From NCBI GenBank assembly GCA_028641055.1, contig CM054058.1:503395919-503459918 (forward strand): DNA of 64,000 bases. The letters are read 5' to 3'. The notes beneath the pieces are model-generated. The model had not been told where the DNA came from, did no database searches, and saw only the letters and a program-made list of their open reading frames with translations. The DNA is from Alopecurus myosuroides. Its lineage: Eukaryota > Streptophyta > Magnoliopsida > Poales > Poaceae. The translations under genes and the position numbers were made by a program. This document shows, piece by piece, positions 46,298 through 56,988 of the stretch. Within the stretch, counting starts at the first letter, position 1, and every line of letters starts with the position of its first letter.

Positions 46298-46315
46298 TCC
46301 CCGGCAACGGCGCCA
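46298..46315 (-). other. Primer-binding site of H1
   Basis: Minus-strand TGGCGCCGTTGCCGGGGA, the form usual in Triticeae gypsy elements, 11 bases from the LTR end. Confidence 0.85.
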
Positions 46316-46326
46316 GAAAATAGTCT

Positions 46327-47066
46327 TGATGACCGGGTGTATCGCAGTACTTTGGATAAATAAGAGTGTCGAACCCAACGAGGAGCAGAAAGTGTTGACA
46401 ATCAGGTTGGATAGAGGATTCACTGTACACACTAGCAAACGGGGTTTTGGTGGTTTTGATATAGCAGATAAATAAAGTGCGAGTAAATAAAAGTCAGTAA
46501 ATAATATTGCAGCGAGTTGCCCAATCCTTTTGAGAGCAAAGGACAAGTCGGTTGTGTTACTTATGACTACCAAACGTTCTCGAGGACACATGAGAATTTC
46601 GTCAAGTGCTTGCGCTTCGTTACGGTTGATTAATATCCATGGTGGTGGCGGAATAATTTTATGATGGTGGTCTGGGGCTTAGGGTTCCCTTGGGGTCAAG
46701 TGCGCGAAAGATGTCGACCATAGGTGGGTAAGGGTGGCCACACCACCTGGCGGCGTGGCCAAGGGGGGCACGCAACCTCATGGTGTGGGAGCCTAGTGGC
46801 CCTCCTCTAGCTCCCCTTCTGGCTGGAATCCTGCTCTGAACTTCTAAGACATCTCCGGTGTCCCGCTCCTTCTTCCGATCTTGTGAAATATGGTATCTCG
46901 ACGGTGCTTTTTTCCATGAGATTTCTGGTCCCGGTGTTCATTCTCCAAAAATTATGAAACATGCAAAATAAGATAAAATAACATAAGTAATGCATCATAA
47001 TATGAAATATATCAATGAATAATAGAAAATAATAATATAAAACAGTGATGCAAAATGGATGTATCA
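46327..47066 (-). repeat. LTR 'Y', 5' LTR of gypsy element H1
   Basis: 740 bp on the minus strand, TGATACATCC...GGTCATCA. The start closely resembles the widespread Triticeae LTR beginning TGATACGTCC. It adjoins the H1 primer-binding site and gag. It does not align with LTR X (1589-3003), which ends the same element on the other side, apart from the GGGTTCGACACTC motif and the TCATCA end. The base after it (gtccc) does not match the five bases before LTR X (ggcgt), so no TSD joins the pair. Confidence 0.8.
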
Positions 47067-48505
47067 GTCCCCTAGAACTCGACAAATGTCATAGTTCAAT
47101 TTTCAGAAAATACAATTTCTTTCCATCATGAATTATAAATATACCCAATGCTCACTGCTGATTTCTTGTTGTGAACTTTTTAGTGAAACAAGTGTTGTCA
47201 TTGTTTTGCTTAGGAGTTTCATTCAATGTAATATATAGATAGCACTGTTTGGTCTACCAAAACCATACTTGTTATTTGAGCAGAATGGGAACAAGGTGAC
47301 TATTAAAGTCACACAGACTCAGCAGTCGGTAGGGAACAAAAGAAATTTCTGTCGATGAGAGATGATTACATGGAAATGGATGGTCATCTGCTGTAGACAA
47401 TCCTTTATACTGTTCAAGAGGATCAAGTGAGATGGGTTTTGGGTAGTTCTGGTAGTTTTTCAATTAAAACCCTGCATGCTTCAACCTTGAAAAAAATTGA
47501 GCTTCAAGGATGGAGTCACATTATAAGACCTACATGAGATTGATCTTAATTCTATCCAGGTGGGGAAGTTCTTTTCTTATTGTAGGATCGATGGTGATGG
47601 ATGTCTATACAAAGGCCCTTTAAATTAGTTTTTTATCTTATAGAGATTTTGTACAACAGCACCTAGGAAAATTAATAGTACTATTTTGTATATCTGACAA
47701 GACTTAACAACAAGAATTATGTGTACCGGCATGTTTTGGTGGCCCGCTAACTAGATGAGCTAACAAAAATCCTAAGATTACACATGTGTAGTATCGTGCA
47801 CATTCAATAATTAATCTAAGGAGATGTTTGTTTTCCAAAGAAATAGGGTTTCTATTTCAGAGCCTTGCAAGACTAACTTGCAACAACACTTGTATACACC
47901 ATAGTACCAAATGATAACAAGCACATTTTAGGTGAGAGTATCTAGTAATAAATCATGTGTATTCAAAATTACGACGATATTTTTATGTTCCCCGATGATT
48001 ACTACAAGGGTATGGCTAGATGACATTTTAGGCGGAGATTCATGCAGATTTTATCTATTTCTTTATTTTGTTTGATTACTACAAGGGTATTTCAGGATTA
48101 CATGAGCTTCATCAATCATCATCCAGATGCATATTAGAAAATCATTATAGTAAATATGTTATTTCAATACAAAGTACATAGTATGAACACTTGTGGACTA
48201 ATTGTTGAATCCAGTGTAACTTACAAGCCACATTTGACCATAAAAATACCGATGGAACAAACGGTGTCAATGGTTCATCGTAAACTCTAGAATGAGCCAT
48301 AAGTATGATTTATATAAATGGTTACACTTATAATCTAGAAGTTTCAATAAATGTGATTACTCAGTATACACTAGATACAATTATGAAGATATTTCAATTG
48401 GTATTTAAGAAATTCAAATGTACATAAACTCACAAACAAAAAGTCCAAAGTATTACATATATATGCAATTGTCAACAATAATTCACATTGGTATACAAAA
48501 AAATT

Positions 48506-48571
48506 GTTTCACCCTTGCCTCTCCTCTCTTTGTTTGGATGGACAAAGGTTTCACCCTTGCCTCTCCTCTCT
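48506..48571 (+). repeat. 24-bp direct repeat pair
   Basis: A 24-bp pyrimidine-rich phrase beginning gtttcacccttgcctctcct occurs at 48506-48529 and 48548-48571, 42 bp apart. Confidence 0.85.
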
Positions 48572-48839
48572 CCAGTAATTAATGTAGTTGTTATTATTAA
48601 TGTAGCCTAAATAAATAATCATTATAGTCATATTTTAGGTTTGGTAGGAAATATTATTTTAGATTTATGGTTTAGTTGTTGGTCCAAACCAATTTGTTAT
48701 AATTTCTTTAGAAAAAATATTACATTATTTTTGAAGAGGTAGAAATATTAAAAATAGGGATTTCAATAATGTAAGTTAAGTGCATGTGTTGCATCATGGT
48801 GCTCTATCATATTTGACAAACTATTTGCATTGCATGTAG

Positions 48840-49236
48840 GAGCTAGTTCCTCCAAGCTCGTGGAGAAACAGATATCATGAGGGGAAGAAGAGGAAGATCT
48901 AGGTACATATTATTACGTTGCTCATTTATATACTACCATTGATTACGGGCACACTAATATAACTTTTGTATATATGTACTAAACTAAACTATTATAAACT
49001 CTAGAGTTGGATCTAGTCCTAAACATAGAAGACGACTATCAAGAAGAGGATAAGCCCATGCCCGGCTCACCTTCAACAGATGAGGTAGATTCACCTGACG
49101 AAGATGAGAAGAAGGCCTGAATTGAAAGGAAGATAAAGATAGAAGAGGAAAACAAAATTAAGGAAGCAAGGAAGAAGTTCAAAAAGAGGAAGGAGGAACG
49201 AGAGAGAAAGAAAATGGAGCAAAAGAAGATGACGTA
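48840..49236 (+). pseudogene. Possible exon remnants of an unidentified gene
   Basis: An exon-like segment at 48840-48902 (reading ELVPPSSWRNRYHEGKKRKI) lies between an AG and a GT. A second at 49005-49236 follows CTCTAG and reads LDLVLNIEDDYQEEDKP and STDEVDSPDEDEKKA, then after a stop a very basic/acidic helix (about ERKIKIEEENKIKEARKKF). The high charge, Ser/Asp-rich stretch and flanking splice-like sites suggest a degraded C-terminal coding region, but the second exon has an internal TGA at about 49118 and I recognise no family. Confidence 0.25.
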
Positions 49237-51061
49237 AGGCCATGTGATGGTCAAGTAGGAAACATGGTTTCCATTTAGTCCTAACTAGTTGTAGTATATT
49301 TTCTTGCCATGTACAAGTCTTAGTCGCAAGTCTTTATTATTTGATAGACATATAAAAAATAAAATAAAAATAGCCGATGAAGCTTTTGGGCTGAGGCAAA
49401 AAAAAAAACCCTTGTGCTTGCTTTGTTTCCAAGCATCGGTAATGATTAAATGGAAGGATTAGGGGGCGCTATTTAATAGCCACTTGGAGTACTTTTACGG
49501 GACACACATACATACTAACTAAACTGGAACTAAAATTAAAATAAAATCAAGAAACGAAGTTTTTTAGAGGAAGAATTAGTTAGTGGCATTGATATTGCCC
49601 TAAAAGAAGATATAAATGAAAATTACTTAGAAAAAATGATGACAAAAACTTACACACTATTTTCACAAAATTTGCACTTTTCACAATAGGAAAACACATA
49701 CATATATATTATATCAATTTTCGCACTTCGATATAATTTGCACATACTATATTGTACTTATATATATATGCATCGGTTTTAGTAGAATGTACACACAAAC
49801 ATATCAAAAATGAATTTCATATTACTAGCATAATACCCTATGGCGCAGCAAATCGACGACAAACTCATGTACAATATGGAGAGACACTTAAATGATATGT
49901 TCGACGACGATCTCGTGTGCGTCTTCCATGGTCATAGCTACATCATGGGCTCTCTACACGTACAAAGAGACACTCATCCATGCTCGGTTCCCCAAATTAA
50001 GATGATATATTAGTTAAATGGAAATGTGATAGTTACACCCATTTACTATACCAAGCCTACTCATTGTCGACATGCCGTTCGATTGATTATCGAGACACAC
50101 ACTCACCTCCATTAGTTATGCTATATTCAGCCAGTACTCCGGCATCGTAACATATTTTCACTATACTCTATTTTTCTTCTACTGATCTAGACAAATTTAG
50201 GTCGCACCAGGCTTTCTCACTGTAGCTTATTTCTCGATGTGTTTTATGGTACCATCAAATGAACTAGAAGACTCTGCGCGTGCTTTGCCGCGCCGCTTTT
50301 TGCTGTTGGCATTTTTTCCGCGACATGTGAGCCATGGGATTCACTTGGGATTTTCTTTTTGGATGAACAATGCGAGGAGCTGGAGCATTTGCCGTCTCCC
50401 CATTTCATACATATATGCAACAATTTGGTTAAAAAGTAAAATTATACTGTGACATGAAGACACTAAGGTGAATCTTGATTAGAGCATGAAGTAACCGAGG
50501 AAACTAATCTGTCACATCTAGAGAATCATTACATAGAGAAGAATAAATGATAAAGGTGAGATCTGCCAAGAAAGAATCCGAAATGAAGAATGTAAACAGG
50601 CTAATAAACTCATAAGTCATAACTCAGAAATTACATAAGACCATTTTTATATACAAAAGAATCTAAAATTACAGCAATATTTTATCGATAATGCCATCAA
50701 TTTCTCTAGCACACACAAAAAAAAAACTCCAGAGCATGACTATGTCAAAATATAAATAATGTTAATTTATTATTCATGTGTGCACTAAAGTTGGAAATAT
50801 GATAAATCGTATTCTGGTTTCTTATGTGTTGACAAAGGACTCTGAAAAATGGCAGGAAGATCGTATATCCCAACATAAATAACACTACCATGCTTAGATC
50901 TTTATCACGCCCAAAACATATTTTATCGATCACAGGAATGTCTATATTAGTGTTTACCTTTTGCAAAATCATATACGTGTATATCTTTACAATAAAATAA
51001 GTGAGGGAAGAAAGTGCTAGTCATATGAACACTGAAAACGCGAGGATCTCCAAAAACAATA

Positions 51062-51149
51062 CTCCCTCCGATCCGAATTATCTGTCGCTGGTACAGCTAT
51101 ATCATCGTAGGTATATTCCTTCCGTCATTTATTTTGGATCAGAGGAGTG
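51062..51149. mobile_element. Stowaway-type MITE remnant
   Basis: About 88 bp starting CTCCCTCCGATCCGAATTA after TA (51060-51061) and ending GGATCAGAGGAGTG before TA (51150-51151). The start is the canonical Triticeae Stowaway terminus; the right inverted repeat is degenerate. Confidence 0.7.
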
Positions 51150-51278
51150 TAAGAAATCCCAGCTGCAATGGTAAAAAGTAAGTCTGAATTAATATTTGGA
51201 ATGAACACCCTTTTGTTGCTTCCTTTTGTTGGGTAGATTCTATAGATTTGTAAATATAAGAAATCCCAGCTGCAATGG
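51150..51278 (+). repeat. 22-bp direct repeat pair beside the Stowaway MITE
   Basis: taagaaatcccagctgcaat plus gg at 51150-51171 and again at 51257-51278; the first copy abuts the right end of the MITE. Confidence 0.85.
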
Positions 51279-51610
51279 AAGGAGCACAATATATCTTTTG
51301 TAATACTATTATATGGATATGTTCTCTCCTTCCATTGTTCAACATTCATGCGAGAGCATATATGATTTGTAATTCTCATTCCACGAGTCAAATTCTGGTG
51401 GGTTTATATAATGGGATCTATCTTGAATTACTTTTATTTCTACTTGCAATAGTTTCACACTTCTATTACTGTTTTATGTAAGTCAAGACACCTAACTCTC
51501 ATAATACAAACAAACTTCTCGCTTAAAAATGAATAAAAGCATCCACACACACTCTTGAATTGGTAAACAAGAGTCCATAGATCTTTGAGGGTCTGTAATA
51601 CCCAAATATA

Positions 51611-51991
51611 CTATAGCAGATGATTCTTCGTGCTGCTTACTTCAGTCCCCCGAGAAATCGTTTTCCTTAAGTTCTTCTTCAGGTCATGTGTCTCAGATGT
51701 ATATTGAACTTGTTTTTTTTTGTTTCTTCCAGGCTGTTTAATTATCCAAGGCAACAAAATATAGCGAAAAAATATCTGACCACAAATCCTCCCTAGCATA
51801 TTGATGAAGATCCTCGTCAGTATCCCTTTTAAATACACCTTATTTTTATTATTGACATCTTTCAAATGCATGTTTAGTTCATTATCCTGGTTATTATCAA
51901 ACAACTTTGCAAGAAGTGGATCCTTTGCTCCGAACATTGCAGTGAACAAATTATAGAAGAAATAAAATAAAGCAGTTAATAATTCCATCAC
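51611..51991 (-). CDS. Unidentified 126-codon open frame
   Basis: Begins MMELLTALFYFFYNLFTAMFG, a strongly hydrophobic stretch, followed by a charged Asn/Lys-rich region and a second hydrophobic run (IFFRYILLPW). It stands alone in AT-rich DNA with no promoter or neighbour to support it and matches no family I know. AT-rich DNA produces such Phe/Leu-rich frames by chance, so it is listed only as a possibility. Confidence 0.15.
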   Translation of the reverse strand: MMELLTALFYFFYNLFTAMFGAKDPLLAKLFDNNQDNELNMHLKDVNNKNKVYLKGILTRIFINMLGRICGQIFFRYILLPWIIKQPGRNKKKQVQYTSETHDLKKNLRKTISRGTEVSSTKNHLL

Positions 51992-53567
51992 AAAAGACTG
52001 AGCAAGTACAATAATTCTCCTTATAGTGTTCCAAAAAATTCACCCAAAGTACCAAGTAAAAATGTTGAATTTATATTATTAATCATGTCAGAACTTTAGT
52101 TACCGAAAATCAAGGAAATGAATGTTTGTTAGAATAATGCATCTTTCGTGCGTACATTCATACAGCTCGCATTTTGCGTATTCCAAGATATTTAACATAC
52201 CAAAATGATACAAGACCAGAAATGCCCTTATAAATACTAGTCATTCACCTGTGCAACTACACGGGCTAGCAATTAGAAGAAACAAAACAATCTTTCAAGT
52301 ATTGTGGTAAAATTAGTTGTATGAGTTATGCATAAATTATAGAAATATAGGTAGAAATTGGAAGGCATTTATTGCACATTTCGAAAGGCCTCCACGGATT
52401 TTGTGTGAAAACTTACAGAAAAGTTCTGCCCAAATAAATAGTGTGGTTCTAAAAATACTTAGCAGCCAAGGACATCCTAAGCCACCCCATTAACGAAATC
52501 CCGATTCTAAATATTGTTGCCAAGTCAGATGACACGATGAAGTATTATTTCTTGAATTTCTTTCTTTCTATTTTTCGGACCCAAGAATATATATATTGGC
52601 TACATAGGAGTGGAACTGACGTTATATCACCATGTTGTCAATGTGTCATCTAGCGAATATGTGATCAGACCAGAAAAAATACTTAAATATGGATGAAGCA
52701 TTTGGCATTTAATTAGATAGACGTGCATACACATGCCCTCACAATTAGTGTAACAGGGAAGCAAATTCAATTTTAAGAATAACTCAACCCAAGACGTGGA
52801 TTGATCTTTCTAACTCAAGCCGTAAACTACCATAGTAATACATGTATGCATGGTATATGAACAAAAAAAAATCCACATTTAGGATCGGAGACTAACCAAT
52901 CCACTGGATCCAATCTCGGTGTTATCTTCTAAAAATTCGCACCGGCAGGTGATCGGCAGCCTCATGTCTTCTAAATCAAAAAAAAAAAGTACGCCTTAAT
53001 CTAGAGATCCACTTTTTTGAATTTTTTTGGAACTCGAGCAAACATTGCAGATAAGATCTGTACATTTGCATCTAAATCAGTTCATGAAGGGCTGAAGCAA
53101 TCGACACTTAATCCCTAATATTCAGATTTGTTCTCAAGTCCTTAATATTCGGTTCTCCCAAGCAGAAAAGCTCCCCACCAAAACTTGTTTTGCACTCACT
53201 AAAAAGAATTTAGCATTTGCATAATAATCAGAAAAAACCTGTAATCTAAGAATCTTTGTGAGGGAAAATCGCAATTGTTTGTGCAACTTGCAATTGAGAC
53301 TATATTCTTCGAAGTAGTAGAACATCATTTACGTGCAGATTATCCATACTACGAATTATATTTTTCAGAAGATACTACTGCACCATGTGGGCTGCTTGAA
53401 ATATATACTACCATCGTTGGCCGGCCGGCCGGCCTCGTGTATCGTTAATGTCTAATCAACATTAGTTTAAGCTAATATTACTCGGATCTAGTAAGTCCAA
53501 AGAAACCTGAGATTAAAGCATAATTTTTATTTACTTTTTTAGTTTGGCGTATATTTTATTTTGTTGG

Positions 53568-54446
53568 CACTAGTGGAAGCAAACCCTTTCGTCCAGGGGG
53601 TCAGGAAGCACCTGTCCCGGTTGCAACCAAATCCGGGACAAATGCCATGCATTGGTCCCTGTTTGTGCGCCCAGGGCCACAGAAATCGCTTGGGGGCATT
53701 AGTCCCGGTTCGTGGGGAGACATTGGTCCCGGTTCGTGGCATGAACCGGGACCAATCCCTAGCCGCCGGCCACGTGGCAAACGCACGGGCATTGGTCCCG
53801 GTTCAATCCACTAACCGGGAGCAATGCAACTTCCCTTTTTTTTTATTGGTGGAGTTAGTGTAGCCCACGCGGGCCAGCTCCGGCAGTGACACGTCGGAAA
53901 AACGCGGGAACAAGAACCCGTCTGCCGCCACACCACAGCCGACGACCAGCCTCGTTGAAGTTCGAAGGAGGCGGGCCGTTCTCCTCGTACCTGGCGAGCG
54001 CACTCTCACGCCGATTAATGAAGAAGGCGTCCCAAGTAGGGCGGTAGTCAGGATTCCAACTGGGATTCCTCCGCTGCTCCGGCGTGAGCACGTGGTAGTA
54101 GTGGTTCGTGATGGCCGCCCGATCCGCCACACCTTGAGGAAGAGGAGGGACCGGCACTCCTCCGGCGCTTAGCATCCATCCGGCGCGAACGCTGTAGCCG
54201 GGCGGGCAGGGGTAGTTCGAGGCGGAAAGTGCCCCCGCCTGGATGAATGTTAGAGTTGGTACGGTAGAAGTCATGAGAGAGTGGTGAGTTTGTATGTGTT
54301 TTATGCCAATGGTGTGGCAATTCATACATATATATAGTGAGAAGAAAACATATCCCTTTAGTCCTGGCCTGTTTTACCAACCGGGACGAAACGGTTAGGG
54401 TTTCGTTTGGACCAAACAGATAGAATCACACGGATCGTGTGTTTCT
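53568..54446 (+). mobile_element. CACTA left end, truncated by the tandem duplication
   Basis: Starts CACTAGTGGAAGC and carries subterminal GGTCCCGGTTCGTGG-type repeats in both orientations (53600-53825). It contains the complete small reverse-strand ORF and stops at the duplication junction, so it has no right end. Confidence 0.85.
53855..54274 (-). CDS. CACTA-associated small protein, complete 139-codon frame
   Basis: Begins MTSTVPTLTF at 54274 and runs without a stop to 53855. Blocks: YPCPPGYSVRAGWMLSAGG, LTPEQRRNPSWNPDYRPTWD, FFINRRESALARYEENGPPP, FNEAGRRLWCGGRRVL. This last phrase (a Gly-Arg-Arg-Leu-Trp type motif) recurs in grass CACTA-encoded proteins, from memory of such sequences. 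It is the best preserved of three copies. It lies between the left subterminal repeats and the TNPA-like gene, on the opposite strand. Function unknown. Confidence 0.5.
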   Translation of the reverse strand: MTSTVPTLTFIQAGALSASNYPCPPGYSVRAGWMLSAGGVPVPPLPQGVADRAAITNHYYHVLTPEQRRNPSWNPDYRPTWDAFFINRRESALARYEENGPPPSNFNEAGRRLWCGGRRVLVPAFFRRVTAGAGPRGLH

Positions 54447-55874
54447 AAATAAATAATACGCCTTAATCCAGAGATCACTTTTTTGAAATTTTTTGGAACT
54501 CGAACAAACATTGCAGATAAGATCCGTACATTTGTATCTAAATCAGTTCATGAAGGGCTGAAGCAATCGACACTTAATCCCTAATATTCAGATTTGTTCT
54601 CAAGTCCTTAATATTCGGTCCTCCCAAGCGGAAAAGCTCCCCACCAAAACTTGTTTTGCACTCACTAAAAAGAATTTAGCATTTGCATAATAATCAGAAA
54701 AAACCTGTAATCTAAGAAGCTTTGTGAGGGAAAATCGCAATTGTTTGTGCAACTTGCAATTGAGACTATATTCTTCGAAGTAGTAGAACATCATTTACGT
54801 GCAGATTATCCATACTATGAATTATAGTTTTCAGAAGGTACTACTGCACCATGTGGGCTGCTTGAAATATATACAACCATCGTTGGCCGGCCGGCCGGCC
54901 TCGTGTATCGTTAATGTCTAATCAACATTAGTTTAAGCTAATATTACTCGGATCTAGTAAGTCCAAATAAACCTGAGATTAAAGCATAATTTTTATTTAC
55001 TTTTTTAGTTTGGCGTATATTTTATTTTGTTGGCACTAGTGGAAACAACCACTTTCGTCCAGGGGGCCAGGAGGCACCTGTCCCGGTTGAAACCAAATCC
55101 GAGACAAATGCCATGCATTGGTCCCGGTTTGTGCGCCCGGGGCAACAGAAATCGCTTGGGGGCATTAGTCCCGGTTCATGGGGAGACATTTGTCCCGGTT
55201 CGTGGCATGAACCGGGACCAATCCCTAGCCTCCGGCCACGTGGCACGCGCACGGGCATTGGTCCCGGTTCAATCCACTAACCGGGACCAATACCCCTTCC
55301 CTTTTTTTTGATTGGTGGAGTTAGTGTAGCCCACGCGGGCCAGCTCCGGCAGTGACACGTCGGAAAAACGCGGGAACAAGAACTCGTCTGCCGCCACACC
55401 ACAGCCGACGACCGTCCTCGTTGAAGTTCGAAGGAGGCGGGCTGTTCTCCTCGTACCTGGCAGGCGCACTCTCACGCCGATTAATGAAGAAGGCGTCCCC
55501 GGTGTGAGCTCGTGGTAGTAGTGGTTCGTGATGGCCGCCCGACGCTCCACACCTTGAGGAAGAGGAGGGACCGGCACTCCTCCGGCGCTCAGCATCCAAC
55601 CGGCGGGAATGCTGTAGCCGGGCGGGCAGGGGTAGTTCGAGGCGGTAAGTGCCTTCGCCTGGATGAATGTTAGAGTGGGTACGGTAGAAGCCATGAGAGA
55701 GTGGTGAGTTTGTATATGTTTTACGCCAATGGTGTGGCAATGCATACATATATATAGCGAGAAGAAAACATATCACTTTAGTCCCGGCCTGTTTTACCAA
55801 CCGGGACGAAATGGTTAGGCTTTCGTTTGGACCAATCAGATAGAATCACATGGATCGTGTGTTTCTTTCAAGCG
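54443..55874 (+). repeat. Tandem duplication unit 2
   Basis: Repeats unit 1 from 52969 with a few percent divergence and a deletion of about 45-50 bp at 55497, then continues past the duplicated part into the rest of the CACTA. Confidence 0.9.
55321..55694 (-). pseudogene. CACTA-associated small protein, internally deleted
   Basis: Starts MASTVPTLTF at 55694. A deletion of about 45-50 bp at 55497 removes the region coding the RRNPSWNPDYRPTW block and shifts the frame; the C-terminal FNEDGRRLWCGGRRVL block survives in another frame. Confidence 0.6.
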
Positions 55875-55976
55875 CTTGTGAGTCGTTGGATCCGGGGTGT
55901 GTTTCTTTCTAGCTGTTGTGAGCCGTTCGATCAGGGCTACGGTGTGTTTCTTTCAAGCGGTTGGACCCTGAAAAAG

Positions 55977-56988
55977 ATGGCCGAGCAATTCAAAAACTGG
56001 AAGAAAAGATTGAATCTTGACTATGTTAAGAAGAACAAGACTCCAGATTTCACTCAAGGGTATGAGAAAATAAAACCCATATGGGAAGATTTCGTGAAGT
56101 ACAAGCTGTCAGAGAATGCACCGGAAAGGACAAAAACAAATGAGAAAACGCCGCCAAAAAGGTATATCACCATGTTATTGGGCTAGGTGGCTACAAGGGT
56201 TCCAGTCCCAAGTGGGAGCAATGGGAGAACGACCTGCTTCAGCTGGGGATCACTCCCGAGCCGTTCTTGTGGGTCGAGCGGACAAGGTCATGGTTCTACA
56301 GGCATGGGGGCACGTTGGACACCGAAGGAAATGCAATCTATAACCTAAGGCATAAAGAGAGTCCTCTACCCATAGAAAGTCTGAGAACCGCAATAAAGGA
56401 CGTTAAAGAGGGGATGTTCGTGCCAGATAGAGAGAACGACGAGCTCACACGCTCCCTCAGGAATAAGGAACGAACCAACTCACCATAGTCTTCCGGTTCC
56501 ACGGGGCTATGCTGTTGTTGGGGTCGATGAAGTTGTCAACGGATTCGAGCGGGTAAAGCTTGATTTCCCTGAAGGTGAAGACGAAGAGTTGACTGAACTC
56601 GGAGAAGCCAAGAACTTAACCGTTCTATGGCTAAAGGAATGCATTGTGCTCCCAAATCAGACGGCAAAGCCATCGAATCCTCGCCATTCTCCAGCGCAAA
56701 AGTCTCCAGCGCGGTCGTCTTCTCCATGCATGCCATCTCCGGCGCGGTCGCCTACGCCGTGCACGTCTCCAGCGCGGTCGCCTACGCCGCCGCGTCAGCC
56801 TTCTCCACCACGGTCGCCTACGCCGCCGCGTCAGTCTTCTCCGCCCACTAAGTTTCTGCTGAAACGTAAAATATCACCCAAACGTCAACGGTCACCCCTC
56901 CCGAAGGTACCAAAGGAGGTACCCAAGTTACCTTACGAATATACTCTCGAGGAAAACCAGAAAATCGCAAAGGACGAATATGAGGCGT
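55977..56988 (+). pseudogene. CACTA TNPA-like protein, copy 2, frameshifted and truncated
   Basis: Starts MAEQFKNWKK at 55977 and repeats the block order of copy 1 (578-1588) with the same first frameshift near 56150 and the same break before the GVDEVVNGFERVK block, so both lesions predate the copying event. The Ser/Pro/Arg repeat tail (SPARSPTP units, 56670-56850) is also present. LTR X truncates it at 56989. Confidence 0.7.

Larger units (their letters stand above)
47067..52968. other. Low-copy-looking intergenic DNA
   Basis: About 5.9 kb with no copy elsewhere in the window and no clear element ends except a Stowaway MITE at 51062. AT-rich throughout. Short runs at 47270-47470 and 48840-49236 look like gene debris. 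49260-51060 and 51992-52968 show only AT-rich DNA with no ORF or motif that I can support. Confidence 0.5.
52969..54450 (+). repeat. Tandem duplication unit 1
   Basis: A 1474-bp segment starting in flanking DNA and running across the CACTA left terminus (53568) into the CACTA interior. It is repeated directly at 54443-55874. Both unit boundaries carry ttctaaat (52969-52976 and 54443-54450). Confidence 0.9.
55034..56988 (+). mobile_element. CACTA transposon, left part (copy 2)
   Basis: Starts CACTAGTGGAAAC with subterminal CCCGGTT repeats to about 55290, then a damaged small ORF and the TNPA-like gene. It is cut at 56988 by LTR X at exactly the same base as copy 1. No right terminus is present. 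Confidence 0.85.

Noticed and set aside
49826..50300. Possible DNA transposon bounded by tactagcataataccc and gcgcgtgctttgccgcgcc
   Set aside because: The phrases look familiar from grass repeats, but I found neither inverted ends nor a target duplication.
53420..53433. GGCCGGCCGGCCGGCC run as a regulatory element
   Set aside because: A short simple repeat carried along in the tandem duplication (again at about 54887); nothing ties it to a function.
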